The notes beneath the pieces were generated by a model. That model saw nothing but the letters and a program-made list of their open reading frames with translations. It was not told where the DNA came from and ran no database searches. Of a stretch of DNA of 33,947 nt, positions 1 through 7,259 are shown one piece after another (the first letter of the stretch is position 1; every line of letters begins with the position of its first letter). The DNA is taken from the NCBI GenBank assembly GCA_023481285.1, contig JAMCWL010000008.1, positions 1-33,947 on the forward strand, in the 5' to 3' direction. The position numbers were made by a program, and so were the translations under genes. The DNA is from Actinomycetota bacterium (lineage in GTDB: Bacteria > Actinomycetota > Aquicultoria > Aquicultorales > JAMCWL01).

Positions 1-82
1 ATAAATGGCTCCTCTCTCTTGGGCTTGACTGGTATACAACTCAATCAAACCACGAGTTGGGAGCCGCTTCAATTTCAACTAA

Positions 83-625
83 GTATGGGACACCGCCAAC
101 CAGATCAATAATGATTATAAAGCTCTGAGAGATACTTCACCGGTCTTGGACTTGCCACCATACAGTCATGAGAACGAAAACGACTACAATGAGAAGGTCG
201 CTCACGATAATAGCGAATTTTGTTGCATGGATTGTAAAACTATAAGTCATGGAGGCGGACATAGTAGCGTCGAGTTTTGTGATTTGTTCAGCAAGGACAA
301 CAAGATGATCCATGTCAAGCGTTATGGCGGATCTTCGGTATTAAGCCATTTGTTTTTTCAAGGCGCAGTATCTGGAGAACTATTCTTGGCAGATAAAGAA
401 TTTAGAGGCAAGGTAAATCAAAAATTGCCTGAGAGCCATAAGCTTGCCGACCCGGATAGTAAACCAAAACCAGGCACTTACCAAGTTATTTTTGGGATTA
501 TTAGCTCCTCATCCGACTCTTTAGAGCTTCCGTTCTTTAGCAAAGTGGCATTAAGAAACGCAAGGCGAAGGTTAGAAGCTTTTGGATACGAGGTGGCGTT
601 GCAGAAGATCAGCGCCGAGGATTAG
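83..625 (+). pseudogene. C-terminal part of a TIGR04141/DUF6119-type protein (probable truncated gene)
   Basis: The readable frame ends at 625. Its C-terminal half resembles what I recall of the TIGR04141 (DUF6119) family of sporadically distributed proteins: an LPPY...YNEKVA stretch, then IHVKRYGGSSVLSHLF, then QGAVSGELF, and near the end LPFFSKVALRNARRRL. Family members are usually around 500 residues or more, so the 159-residue track ORF (TTG at 146) is only the tail. The frame stays open upstream to an in-frame TAA at 80-82 and still reads family-like (WDTANQINNDY), so the TTG at 146 is not a natural start. Whether bases 1-80 carry the rest in another frame (frameshift) or the gene is decayed cannot be settled here. 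Base composition is clearly more AT-rich than the neighbouring housekeeping genes, which suggests transfer. The function of the family is not established. Confidence 0.6.
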
Positions 626-759
626 TTTCAGATCAACTTCTCTAGCTGCTCAAACATTTTCATGACATGGTTCGAATAGTAACTTGTTAGGGGCACCAAG
701 CTTAGGTCGAGCAATTTCTTCAAGAAGATTACGCTCACTTTGAAGGTCGTTGTTTCCTG

Positions 760-1107
760 CTAAACGACGGCTATCTCCTTGACGTGAAAGCCGCGCAGCG
801 AGCGGATGCTCCTCATGACGATCGATCTGAGACATAGCTCGCACTTCTCGGAATTGGAAGTGCAGCACGCCACGTTTCTAGGGAGCTGCGGAGAGCAGTC
901 AGGTTTGCGGCAGATCGCCACAAACGAAACACTGAAGCGCTTGGAGCCGTTTGAGGTGGTCGCCATGGTGCACTTAAACATCATCATCCTCCTGATCTGC
1001 TCATCGATAATCGCCCTAATGCAGCGCGAGCACTTTGCTTCGCTGGGCTCACACCGCATGTTCTTGCAGCTCACAGCGAAGTTCACGGCAAACGCCTTTT
1101 CTGACAT
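760..1107 (-). CDS. small Cys-rich protein with two zinc-finger-like repeats, unknown function
   Basis: This 115-residue ORF is not a family I recognise. It begins with ATG preceded by a strong GGGGGAG Shine-Dalgarno site about 5-6 bases away. It contains two related blocks: residues about 5-38 (FAVNFAVSC-x4-C-x6-C-x2-C-IRAI) and about 57-98 (FSVSFVAIC-x4-C ... EKCELC-LRSI). The shared pattern, aromatic-beta segment, C-x4-C, later K-C-x2-C, then a Leu/Ile-Arg-Ala/Ser-Ile helix, argues for an internal duplication and for metal (probably zinc) binding. An opposite-strand ORF (806-1147) covers the same bases, but its protein has no recognisable pattern, so I prefer the minus strand. It converges with the TIGR04141-like fragment and diverges from the PfpI-like gene. 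Confidence 0.5.
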   Translation of the reverse strand: MSEKAFAVNFAVSCKNMRCEPSEAKCSRCIRAIIDEQIRRMMMFKCTMATTSNGSKRFSVSFVAICRKPDCSPQLPRNVACCTSNSEKCELCLRSIVMRSIRSLRGFHVKEIAVV

Positions 1108-1253
1108 CTTCGCTCCCCCCTTTCCCTCAACCGGAAAACCGCTATAAAAAATATAGAACGACTACCCTCACCTCGCAAGTGAATTTGTGAAAATCTTTTG
1201 TTAACGACGCCCCTTATCATTGGGTATAGGGAATCCGCTCGGGCGCAGCTTAT

Positions 1254-1829
1254 ATGATGGCGGGAGGGGATGTGGGTCGACTTAGGGGCTTGCTCGGTGG
1301 CAACCGAATAGCTTTCGTTCTGGAACGGGACTTCGACGGAGCGAACTACACTGAGCTCAGAGGCTGTCTTGGGGGTGCAGGCGCTAACGTTATGGTCGTA
1401 AGCTCCGATAGCTGGAGCGAGATAACCGACCGGGACCGGTCTTTGAGCATCAAGCCCGATCTTTCCTTCATGGAGGCAGAGGTGGGCGTCTTTGATGTTC
1501 TCGTTATCGGAGACGACAGCACGGCCCGCCAGGATAAATCGCGCCCGGACGCCTGCCGCCTGGTATCAGAGACCATGCGGTTTAACAAGCCCTTGGTTGC
1601 CGTCGGCCTCGGGCCCGAGCTCTTGATCTGCGCCAACGCTCTAAAGGGCCGTAAGGTCACCGGTCTACCCTCGATAGCCGATGCTATTAGATTGGCCGGC
1701 GGGATGTTCAAAAAGAGGTCCGTGGTGATCGACGGCAACTTGATAACGGCGAGATCTTCGGGGTCGGTGGGAAAAATCTGTGACCTCCTCGCGCCGCTGC
1801 TACGAGGAAGGTCCGCCGAAGCGGCCTAG
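1254..1829 (+). CDS. DJ-1/PfpI-superfamily protein lacking the nucleophilic cysteine
   Basis: The fold signature is PfpI/DJ-1: an N-terminal Rossmann-like strand (RIAFVLERDFDG), a central FDVLVIGDD, the nucleophile-elbow region KPLVAVGLGPELLICANALKGRKVTG, then IRLAGG...VVIDGNLITARSSGS near the C terminus. In active family members the elbow reads roughly A-I-C-H-G-P; here both Cys and His are replaced (A-V-G-L-G-P), so protease, deglycase or chaperone-type chemistry at that site is not expected. The start is uncertain. ATG 1254 or 1257 lacks a good SD; the in-frame TTG at 1290 follows TTAGGGGC and would place the first beta strand at the N terminus as in most homologues. A structural, regulatory or ligand-binding role is possible. 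Confidence 0.65.
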   Translation: MMAGGDVGRLRGLLGGNRIAFVLERDFDGANYTELRGCLGGAGANVMVVSSDSWSEITDRDRSLSIKPDLSFMEAEVGVFDVLVIGDDSTARQDKSRPDACRLVSETMRFNKPLVAVGLGPELLICANALKGRKVTGLPSIADAIRLAGGMFKKRSVVIDGNLITARSSGSVGKICDLLAPLLRGRSAEAA

Positions 1830-1922
1830 GCGGGCGCAAACGTCGAGCGTTAATAATGGGAATATCTCTAGAGCGGCCGGCGCGCGCAAGGCGTCGGCAC
1901 AACCCACATTAGGAGGTTTGTC

Positions 1923-2372
1923 ATGGAGATGACAAGAACGGAGATGAAGAAGCTCTTCAGGCGGCGAAGCCCGCTCGCCGTCGTCCTGCTCTCCGTTATC
2001 ACATTGGGCGTTTACTTCGTCTACTGGTACTATAAGGTGAATAAAGAGATCGCCGCTTATGACGAAAAGATCGAGACGAGCCCGGGGGTTTCTGCTTTCG
2101 CGATTACGCTCGGTTATTTCCTCGCTTTTTTCATCGTAGGCTTCATCTCGTCTTACAATACGGCAGCTCGAGCAAAGCGCATGTTCCACGACTTCAACAC
2201 GCCAATCTCGATCTCGCCGATTTTCGCGACGCTTCTCTACGCCCTGAGCGCGCTGGGCTTCCCGATGCTGGCCCTCTTCTACCCCGCCTACATCCAGAGC
2301 AAGCTAAACGCCTTTTGGCGCCATGAGTCAGCCAGGATGAAGGCGGCTGCCGAAGAACGGCCGGCGGCCTAG
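1923..2372 (+). CDS. DUF4234 integral membrane protein
   Basis: 149 residues. The N-terminal half carries the DUF4234 hallmark SPLAVVLLSVITLGVYFVYW followed by YYKVNKEI, i.e. a first membrane helix ending in an aromatic Y/W cluster. At least two more hydrophobic segments follow (about residues 57-75, FAITLGYFLAFFIVGF, and about 97-121, ISPIFATLLYALSALGFPMLALFYPAYIQ), then a charged Ala-rich tail. The ATG follows an excellent AGGAGG SD (spacing about 6). Members are small polytopic membrane proteins of unknown function. It stands about 90 bases after the PfpI-like gene and may be co-transcribed with it. A 10-bp perfect hairpin lies just downstream. Confidence 0.8.
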   Translation: MEMTRTEMKKLFRRRSPLAVVLLSVITLGVYFVYWYYKVNKEIAAYDEKIETSPGVSAFAITLGYFLAFFIVGFISSYNTAARAKRMFHDFNTPISISPIFATLLYALSALGFPMLALFYPAYIQSKLNAFWRHESARMKAAAEERPAA

Positions 2373-2381
2373 CAGATGACG

Positions 2382-2419
2382 GATCAAAGGGCCGCTCTTT
2401 GTTTGGCAGCCCTTTGATC
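2382..2419 (+). terminator. hairpin after the DUF4234 gene (possible terminator)
   Basis: GATCAAAGGG at 2382-2391 pairs perfectly with CCCTTTGATC at 2410-2419 across an 18-base loop, 10 bases after the stop codon. No T-run follows on the plus strand, so it is not a textbook intrinsic terminator; a processing or stability hairpin is equally possible. Confidence 0.4.
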
Positions 2420-2547
2420 TCCAGCATCATTTGGAATAGCGCCATTGCCGCCGAGAGCCTCCAATACTAATATCTTGATAGTGGCTGCTAATGTCTTGCT
2501 AAAGACGACAAGCAATCCCATTCTTGTTTGAAGGCCGGAGGTGAGCG

Positions 2548-3453
2548 TTGCCTAACCCGAAGAGTGGCAGTGGCGTCGAAACAGAAGGGCTTGCCGATCG
2601 CGTGCGGCATCTGGTGCCGGCGCCGAAAGCCCTCTACAGCGATGTTGATGGCACCTTGCTTGGCCCGGGCGGATGCCTCTTTCTAGACGCCGGACACCGC
2701 TTGACGCTCGAGCCGGCCCGGGCGATCATGGCTTGCCACCTCAGCAAGCTAGACGTACTCCTCGTATCCGGGCGAAGGCGCCTACAGCTCCACGGAGATG
2801 CGCGCGTTTTCGGGTTCAACAATTGGATCGCGGAGCTCGGCTGCCAGCTCGTCTATAATCGCGGGGAGGTCGTGATTGAAAACGTCGGGGATTTCCCGAC
2901 CAACGGAAAGACGGTCTACCAGGCGATTGAGGAGTCCGGCGCCCCCCGCCTTCTCCTCGAGGAGTATGCGGGCAAGCTAGAATATCATACACCCTGGTCT
3001 GACGAGCGAGAGTGCACACACGTCATGCGCGGCTACGTGAATGTCAATGAGGTGAACGCTCTTCTTGGGCGCGAGGGCCTTGAGGGATTGAAGTTGGTTG
3101 ACAACGGACGTGTTCACCGGACGAGCCTTGGTCTCTCTCTCGACCTGCCGGAGATCCACGCCTACCACCTGCTGCCAAAAGAGAGCGGTAAGGCCTCCGC
3201 CGTCCGCAAGGACAGGGAGATCAGGAATATCCCTAAGGAATCGGCGGTCGCTATCGGGGACGCCGCATCTGATCTTGAGCTCGCCGACGAAGTCGCCATC
3301 CTATTCTTGGTCGCTAACGCCCTTTGTGAGAACCACAATCTAGCCGAGCAGATACGGGAAAAGGAAAATGTCATCGTGACCAAGCGCGCGATGGGCCTTG
3401 GCTGGGCGGAGGCGATCGGCTACTTAACTAGCCCGCGCTTTTTTGTCGATTAG
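2548..3453 (+). CDS. HAD-superfamily phosphatase, MPGP/Cof-like
   Basis: 301 residues. HAD motifs appear in order: motif I YSDVDGTLL (about residue 30), motif II VSGRR (about 73), motif III lysine in KESGKASAV (about 213) and motif IV GDAASDLELA (about 232). The cap domain lies between motifs II and III, as in Cof-type and mannosyl-3-phosphoglycerate phosphatase-type (C2 cap) enzymes. These hydrolyse small phosphomonoesters; the substrate cannot be read from the sequence. The start is TTG with GGAGGTG upstream at good spacing. Motif IV has SD in place of the common ND, which still supplies the Mg2+-binding aspartate. It converges with the winged-helix gene, whose stop lies only a base away. 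Confidence 0.8.
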   Translation: MPNPKSGSGVETEGLADRVRHLVPAPKALYSDVDGTLLGPGGCLFLDAGHRLTLEPARAIMACHLSKLDVLLVSGRRRLQLHGDARVFGFNNWIAELGCQLVYNRGEVVIENVGDFPTNGKTVYQAIEESGAPRLLLEEYAGKLEYHTPWSDERECTHVMRGYVNVNEVNALLGREGLEGLKLVDNGRVHRTSLGLSLDLPEIHAYHLLPKESGKASAVRKDREIRNIPKESAVAIGDAASDLELADEVAILFLVANALCENHNLAEQIREKENVIVTKRAMGLGWAEAIGYLTSPRFFVD

Positions 3454-3454
3454 T

Positions 3455-4030
3455 TTAGTTGATTAGAACGGTGTGAAATCCGGCCACCTCCGAGTCGGGG
3501 AGAGACCGGTACTCTTCCGGGGTGAAGGTTGAAAGGTTGACCTTCCTGCCGACCCTTCGGCTCGCCGCCCCAACCACCTCGGCAAGCGCGGAGAGCTCCC
3601 ACCCCACCACGATAAGCCTCAAGGGCTCGGTGAGCGGCCAGTTCTCGTCGACATCCCCTACCAGGTAGGCAAGCTCAACCCCTTCTGCGGCCATGAGGTG
3701 CTTTTTTAGCTCTCTGACCAAGCCTACCGTCTTGGCAAAGAGCGATTCGATCTCGGCCCCTATCGGACAATCCTGGTCGAGGGCGTGAAACTTGACACCC
3801 CCACGCTCTCTAGTCCTGAACAGGCCTAGGGCGGAGAGCGTTTCGAGCTGTTTCGCGACAGAACTCACCGGCTCGCCCAGGTGCCGTGCGAGCTCTCGAA
3901 CGTAGAGCTCCTCCTCTGGCCGCGCATAGAAGGTGTCGAGGATTTTAACGGCCAGCTTGGACTTGAAGAGTTCCTTCAGCAACCCAACCACCTCCACTGC
4001 CATTGGGCGGGAACGTGGACGGTCGTCCAT
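3455..4030 (-). CDS. winged-helix regulator fused to a degenerate nucleotidyltransferase-like domain
   Basis: Residues about 13-80 form an ArsR/MarR-like winged helix (LFKSKLAVKILDTFYARPEEELYVRELARHLGEPVSSVAKQLETL followed by a wing). The C-terminal part (LAYLVGDVDENWPLTEPLRLIVVG) sits where related bacterial and archaeal regulators carry a minimal nucleotidyltransferase (GSRARGD...SDIDLLVIG), but the catalytic GS and acidic residues are missing. It may therefore bind but not transfer nucleotides. The first ATG (4030) lies just 12 bases after a consensus -10 box, giving a near-leaderless mRNA; the next in-frame ATG (4003) is an alternative start. A palindrome over the start suggests autoregulation. 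Downstream of the MscS gene on the same strand, but with its own promoter. Confidence 0.7.
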   Translation of the reverse strand: MDDRPRSRPMAVEVVGLLKELFKSKLAVKILDTFYARPEEELYVRELARHLGEPVSSVAKQLETLSALGLFRTRERGGVKFHALDQDCPIGAEIESLFAKTVGLVRELKKHLMAAEGVELAYLVGDVDENWPLTEPLRLIVVGWELSALAEVVGAASRRVGRKVNLSTFTPEEYRSLPDSEVAGFHTVLIN

Positions 4031-4041
4031 TGTTGTTGGAC
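4025..4041. promoter_or_regulatory. palindromic candidate operator GTCCA-N7-TGGAC
   Basis: GTCCA and TGGAC flank 7 bases (TTGTTGT), centred on the predicted transcription/translation start of the winged-helix gene. A dimeric winged-helix repressor bound there would block its own initiation. Position and symmetry are seen; the role is inferred. Confidence 0.4.
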
Positions 4042-4042
4042 A

Positions 4043-4071
4043 ATTATATAGCTTAGGGTGGTGCTTGGCAA
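4043..4071 (-). promoter_or_regulatory. sigma70-type promoter of the winged-helix gene
   Basis: Reading the minus strand: TTGCCA (4071-4066), a 17-base spacer, then a perfect TATAAT (4048-4043). The predicted transcription start falls within a few bases of the ATG at 4030. Confidence 0.75.
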
Positions 4072-4092
4072 GCTTTCGGCGGCGTTCTTGGA

Positions 4093-4980
4093 TTATCTAA
4101 CGAAAACCGAGCGCTCGTAAAGGCTGAGCGCTTCTTCGTTCGCCTCATGCCAGGAGACCGGCGGGGGCGTCAAGAGCCCAAGCGCCCCGACCAGCTCGGC
4201 GGAGATCGCTTCGCCGATTCTTTCGATAAGCCGCTCTTCGCAGGGAACCGCTTTTGTCGTCATCATCACGAGATGGCCGGCGTCCCCTTCGACGATCTGC
4301 TCAATCTCGATCGGGCCCAGAAGGAGCGGGTGGCCGGCGTAGAGATCCGATATCCTTTCGATCGCCCTCTTGATCTCCCTGCCGTCGCCCGGGGGAAGCA
4401 GGAGCTCGAGCCGGTATGTGGTATACCCGGAAGCATAGCGGTCGACGCCCTGGATGCCGCCGTTCGGGATAAAGCGAAGGTTTCCGGCGAGGTCGCGAAC
4501 CTTTGTAAAGCGCAAGGAGAGCTCCTCGACGATCCCAAAGACCTCGAATCCGGAGAGGCGGATTCGAACCACGTCCCCGATGCCATACTGGTTCTCGAAG
4601 ACGATGAAGAAGCCCGCAATTATGTCCTTTAAAACCGCTTGAGCTCCGAATGCCACCGCGACGCCTGCGACGCCAAGCCCTGTTAAGACCGCCGCCAACT
4701 GGGGGAATTTGATGAAAAGAGAGATCGCGATGGAGTAGCCGGCGATCCCGAAAATGGCGTACCTGAGGGTGTGCCTGAGCAGCGCCGCCGCCGTGTAGGA
4801 TCGCTTCCGCGCCGCTACAAGCTCAGTCGTCAACGGCTCTCCGCTCTTCTCCCTCAAACTGACATAGCGGTCGACGAGCCTGTTCCCCAGGCGATTGGCG
4901 ATATGCGCGATCAAGACGATTGCCGCAACCTCTATTATGACATAAGCGGCGCTTAGCAGCGCCTCAGACATCTTAAACAA
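4093..4980 (-). CDS. MscS-family mechanosensitive channel
   Basis: 295 residues. An N-terminal helix (about 8-30) and a second hydrophobic segment (about 72-92) precede the pore-lining TM3 signature GVAGVAVAFGAQAVLKDIIAGFFIVFENQYGIGDVV, the family's diagnostic stretch. The beta domain follows (RFTKVRDLAGNLRFIPNG) and then the cytoplasmic alpha/beta domain. It acts in the cytoplasmic membrane as a tension-gated, weakly selective release valve on hypoosmotic shock. The track start is TTG at 4980; ATG three codons in (4971) is equally possible because no strong SD is visible. It follows the deacetylase by 7 bases, so they are probably one transcript. Confidence 0.9.
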   Translation of the reverse strand: MFKMSEALLSAAYVIIEVAAIVLIAHIANRLGNRLVDRYVSLREKSGEPLTTELVAARKRSYTAAALLRHTLRYAIFGIAGYSIAISLFIKFPQLAAVLTGLGVAGVAVAFGAQAVLKDIIAGFFIVFENQYGIGDVVRIRLSGFEVFGIVEELSLRFTKVRDLAGNLRFIPNGGIQGVDRYASGYTTYRLELLLPPGDGREIKRAIERISDLYAGHPLLLGPIEIEQIVEGDAGHLVMMTTKAVPCEERLIERIGEAISAELVGALGLLTPPPVSWHEANEEALSLYERSVFVR

Positions 4981-4987
4981 AACCGCT

Positions 4988-5863
4988 TCAAGCCCTCTCC
5001 AGCGCCCTCCGAGGCTCCATCTCCGTATCGGTCAACCTGTCAAGCATCTCGGAGACTGGCACGATCTCATAGCCGGCGCTTCTGAGGTAATCGATTACCA
5101 ATGGGAGCGCCTCGACGGTGGATGCTCGCTTTCCTCCCTCTCGGCGAAGGAGCGCCCCGGAGTCGTGGAAGAGAATTATAGCCCCGGGTCGCACGTAACG
5201 GGCGATCCGCCGAACTATCTGTTTGGGGGTCAAGCCTCGCCAATCCAGCGCCGAGACGGTCCATAAAATCATCTGTAGACCGAACTCATCAACGACTATA
5301 CGCCTGACCGCATTCGAATACAACCCGCGCGGCGGACGGAAAAGCCTCGTCGCTACGCCGGTCACCGAAAAAATTGCAGCCTCCGCGCGGCGAAGTTGGT
5401 CCTCTACAACGCGCCTGGTCGCGGGTACAAGATCGCGATGGCTATAGGTATGGCTACCGATGTCATGCCCTTCAGCGACGATCCGCCTCGCTATTTCCGG
5501 ATATTTTTCCACGTGAAGGCCGGTGCAAAAGAAGGTTGCCCTAGCTTCCTTCGTCTGGAGTATCTCCAATATCCTGGGGGTATACTTTGGGTTCGGGCCG
5601 TCGTCGTAGGTGATGGCGACGACCGGCGCATTGGGTCCACGGCGGACGATTCCCTCTTGAGTTCCGAAGCCATGATACTCGTAATAGCTGACGATTACCG
5701 CGACCACGGCGATAATCGCGAAGCTCACAAAAAGCGTGGGGGCGTAATGAGCCGAACCACCGAGCACACGCTCTACTAGAGTAGGCCGATACGCAGATGT
5801 GACTGCCGTGAGAAGCACGGCCACTCCGACGACGACCAGCAGCCGGTAAGGTCGGCTGTTCAA
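4988..5863 (-). CDS. membrane-anchored polysaccharide deacetylase (NodB domain)
   Basis: Two hydrophobic segments at the N terminus (about residues 8-24 and 42-60) anchor the protein, placing the catalytic domain outside. NodB motifs appear in order: TYDDGP (motif 1, catalytic/metal Asp pair), SHTYSHRD (motif 2, metal-binding H-x3-H), RPPRGLYS (motif 3), WTVSALDW (motif 4) and ILFHDSG (motif 5). The expected chemistry is metal-dependent removal of N-acetyl groups from cell-wall or extracellular glycans such as peptidoglycan GlcNAc. The TTG start lies 8 bases after GGAGGG. It lies 45 bases after the FBP aldolase/phosphatase and directly before the MscS gene, so it is probably part of that transcript. 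Confidence 0.9.
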   Translation of the reverse strand: MNSRPYRLLVVVGVAVLLTAVTSAYRPTLVERVLGGSAHYAPTLFVSFAIIAVVAVIVSYYEYHGFGTQEGIVRRGPNAPVVAITYDDGPNPKYTPRILEILQTKEARATFFCTGLHVEKYPEIARRIVAEGHDIGSHTYSHRDLVPATRRVVEDQLRRAEAAIFSVTGVATRLFRPPRGLYSNAVRRIVVDEFGLQMILWTVSALDWRGLTPKQIVRRIARYVRPGAIILFHDSGALLRREGGKRASTVEALPLVIDYLRSAGYEIVPVSEMLDRLTDTEMEPRRALERA

Positions 5864-5908
5864 GCGGCATTCCCTCCGATGTTTAGTCGAACCAAAATCT
5901 CTTTCCCG

Positions 5909-7012
5909 CTACTCCGACGCTTCAAACCTTGTGGCAAGCTTGGCCATGACCTCGGGCATGGTTGTGTACTCCATCTCCTCAAGGGGCAGGCGGTGGGGCT
6001 CAAAGGGCCCGTGGCGCCTCAGGTAATCGGCAACATCGAGCGCCAGCTTGCGTGCGTTGTCGTAAGACGGATCGTCGAACATGTCTCGAGGTCCGACAAG
6101 CTGTCCCTGGGTGAGCTGAAACCCCAGGCTGACGACGCGCGGCGGGCCGTCGAAGCGCGTGGGATGGTCGTCCTCAAAGGAAACGGGCATCATCGGCCCG
6201 TGGTGTGAGCCCCTCATCCAGCCGGCTACCGTGTGCGGGAAGGCAAACGGCTCGACGACCTCGCCGACAGCCGGTAAGCCAGACTGGGAGCGGACGATCA
6301 TCACCGGGTCGTCCTTGCCGATGTAGCGCCCCGCCAAAAGGAAGAGGCGCTGGGTGGAAGTGGCCGCAGCGATCTCGTTGTCGTTCTTGCGGTAGACGTT
6401 CTTTATCACGTAGCGCGACGGGGCGCCGATGAAGACGAGCATGTCGTAAACGTCCTCAGGGCAAGAGAAGAGAATCCTCTTGTGCTCGATAAGGTCGTGA
6501 ACCTCAAAGACGAAGCCGTCATGCATTTTGGCGTCGATAATCAGGCCAATTGTGTTAAATGGATCGGCAAACATCTTGAAAAGGGGCAGATTCCAGGCTC
6601 CCGGCTCTGTCTTATCGGCCAGGAAGACGATGATCGGCTCGCTGGTCCGCTCAACGAACTCCATTTCGGCGACGCCAGGGCCCATACCCCTGACATTTCC
6701 AGAGAAAGCGTCCGAGAGGAGGTCCTGGCCCGCGCCGTACTGGCCGTACTTCTTGGCGACCTCCGTTGCCGACTTGAAGGTTTCCCACGCAAAGCCGTGG
6801 ATGTCGGGCGAGTCGATGCCCTTCTTGTGGGTCATGATGAGCGCAATGTCATCGCCGACTTTTCCACGACAGTAATCGACGAGAAGACCGGTCTTCTTCG
6901 CTTCGGCCAGTTTCTCTTCGGCCCTTTCCAGCAGGGCGGGGTGAACGTCGCAGTGGCCGACGTAGCCTCCGACATCCGCCTTAATGACGCTAAGCGTAAT
7001 CTTTTCAGACAT
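5909..7012 (-). CDS. bifunctional fructose-1,6-bisphosphate aldolase/phosphatase (archaeal type V)
   Basis: 367 residues, the normal length of this family. It is recognisable from the N terminus (ITLSVIKADVGGYVGHCDVHP), the acidic metal-binding GDDIALI, GQDLLSDAFSGN, FLADKTEPGAWNLPLFKMFADPFNT and the RYVIKNVYRKND...AAATSTQRL region that holds the family's active-site lysine and tyrosine (exact residues not assigned). The enzyme condenses the two triose phosphates and dephosphorylates the product to fructose 6-phosphate, making gluconeogenesis one-way. It is known mainly from archaea and early-branching or thermophilic, often autotrophic, bacteria. ATG follows AGGAGGAG at about 9 bases. First gene of a likely operon with the deacetylase and the MscS channel. 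Confidence 0.96.
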   Translation of the reverse strand: MSEKITLSVIKADVGGYVGHCDVHPALLERAEEKLAEAKKTGLLVDYCRGKVGDDIALIMTHKKGIDSPDIHGFAWETFKSATEVAKKYGQYGAGQDLLSDAFSGNVRGMGPGVAEMEFVERTSEPIIVFLADKTEPGAWNLPLFKMFADPFNTIGLIIDAKMHDGFVFEVHDLIEHKRILFSCPEDVYDMLVFIGAPSRYVIKNVYRKNDNEIAAATSTQRLFLLAGRYIGKDDPVMIVRSQSGLPAVGEVVEPFAFPHTVAGWMRGSHHGPMMPVSFEDDHPTRFDGPPRVVSLGFQLTQGQLVGPRDMFDDPSYDNARKLALDVADYLRRHGPFEPHRLPLEEMEYTTMPEVMAKLATRFEASE

Positions 7013-7201
7013 TAATAAATCTCCTCCTCAAGCACGTGGATTTCTGTTGCGATGAATTTCCGCGGTGCGCGCTCGCCTCTTCCCCCGGCACTTATCGATT
7101 AAGAATATAGCACAAACGGTCCGTGATGGCGACAGCCTTTCTATTTGCCGGTACTTTGCTCGTGGTTGACCTTTTGGCCGTCGTCGTTCCTTACATTTCG
7201 G

Positions 7202-7229
7202 TTGAATGCACGGCTCTATGCTCTATAAT
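7202..7229 (+). promoter_or_regulatory. candidate promoter of the P-type ATPase gene
   Basis: TTGAAT at 7202-7207, a 16-base spacer, and a perfect TATAAT at 7224-7229, 31 bases before the ATG of the ATPase. Confidence 0.55.
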
Positions 7230-7259
7230 TGAGCGAGTGATCGAGACCGGGTAGGGTGG

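Noticed and set aside
650-868. Minus-strand 72-aa ORF overlapping the Cys-rich gene
   Set aside because: No SD, no recognisable pattern, and it overlaps the better-supported Cys-rich ORF out of frame.
806-1147. Plus-strand 113-aa ORF
   Set aside because: Antisense shadow of the Cys-rich gene, which has the strong SD and the repeated Cys pattern.
4147-4632. 161-aa plus-strand ORF opposite the MscS gene
   Set aside because: Shadow of the channel gene, which has clear family motifs.
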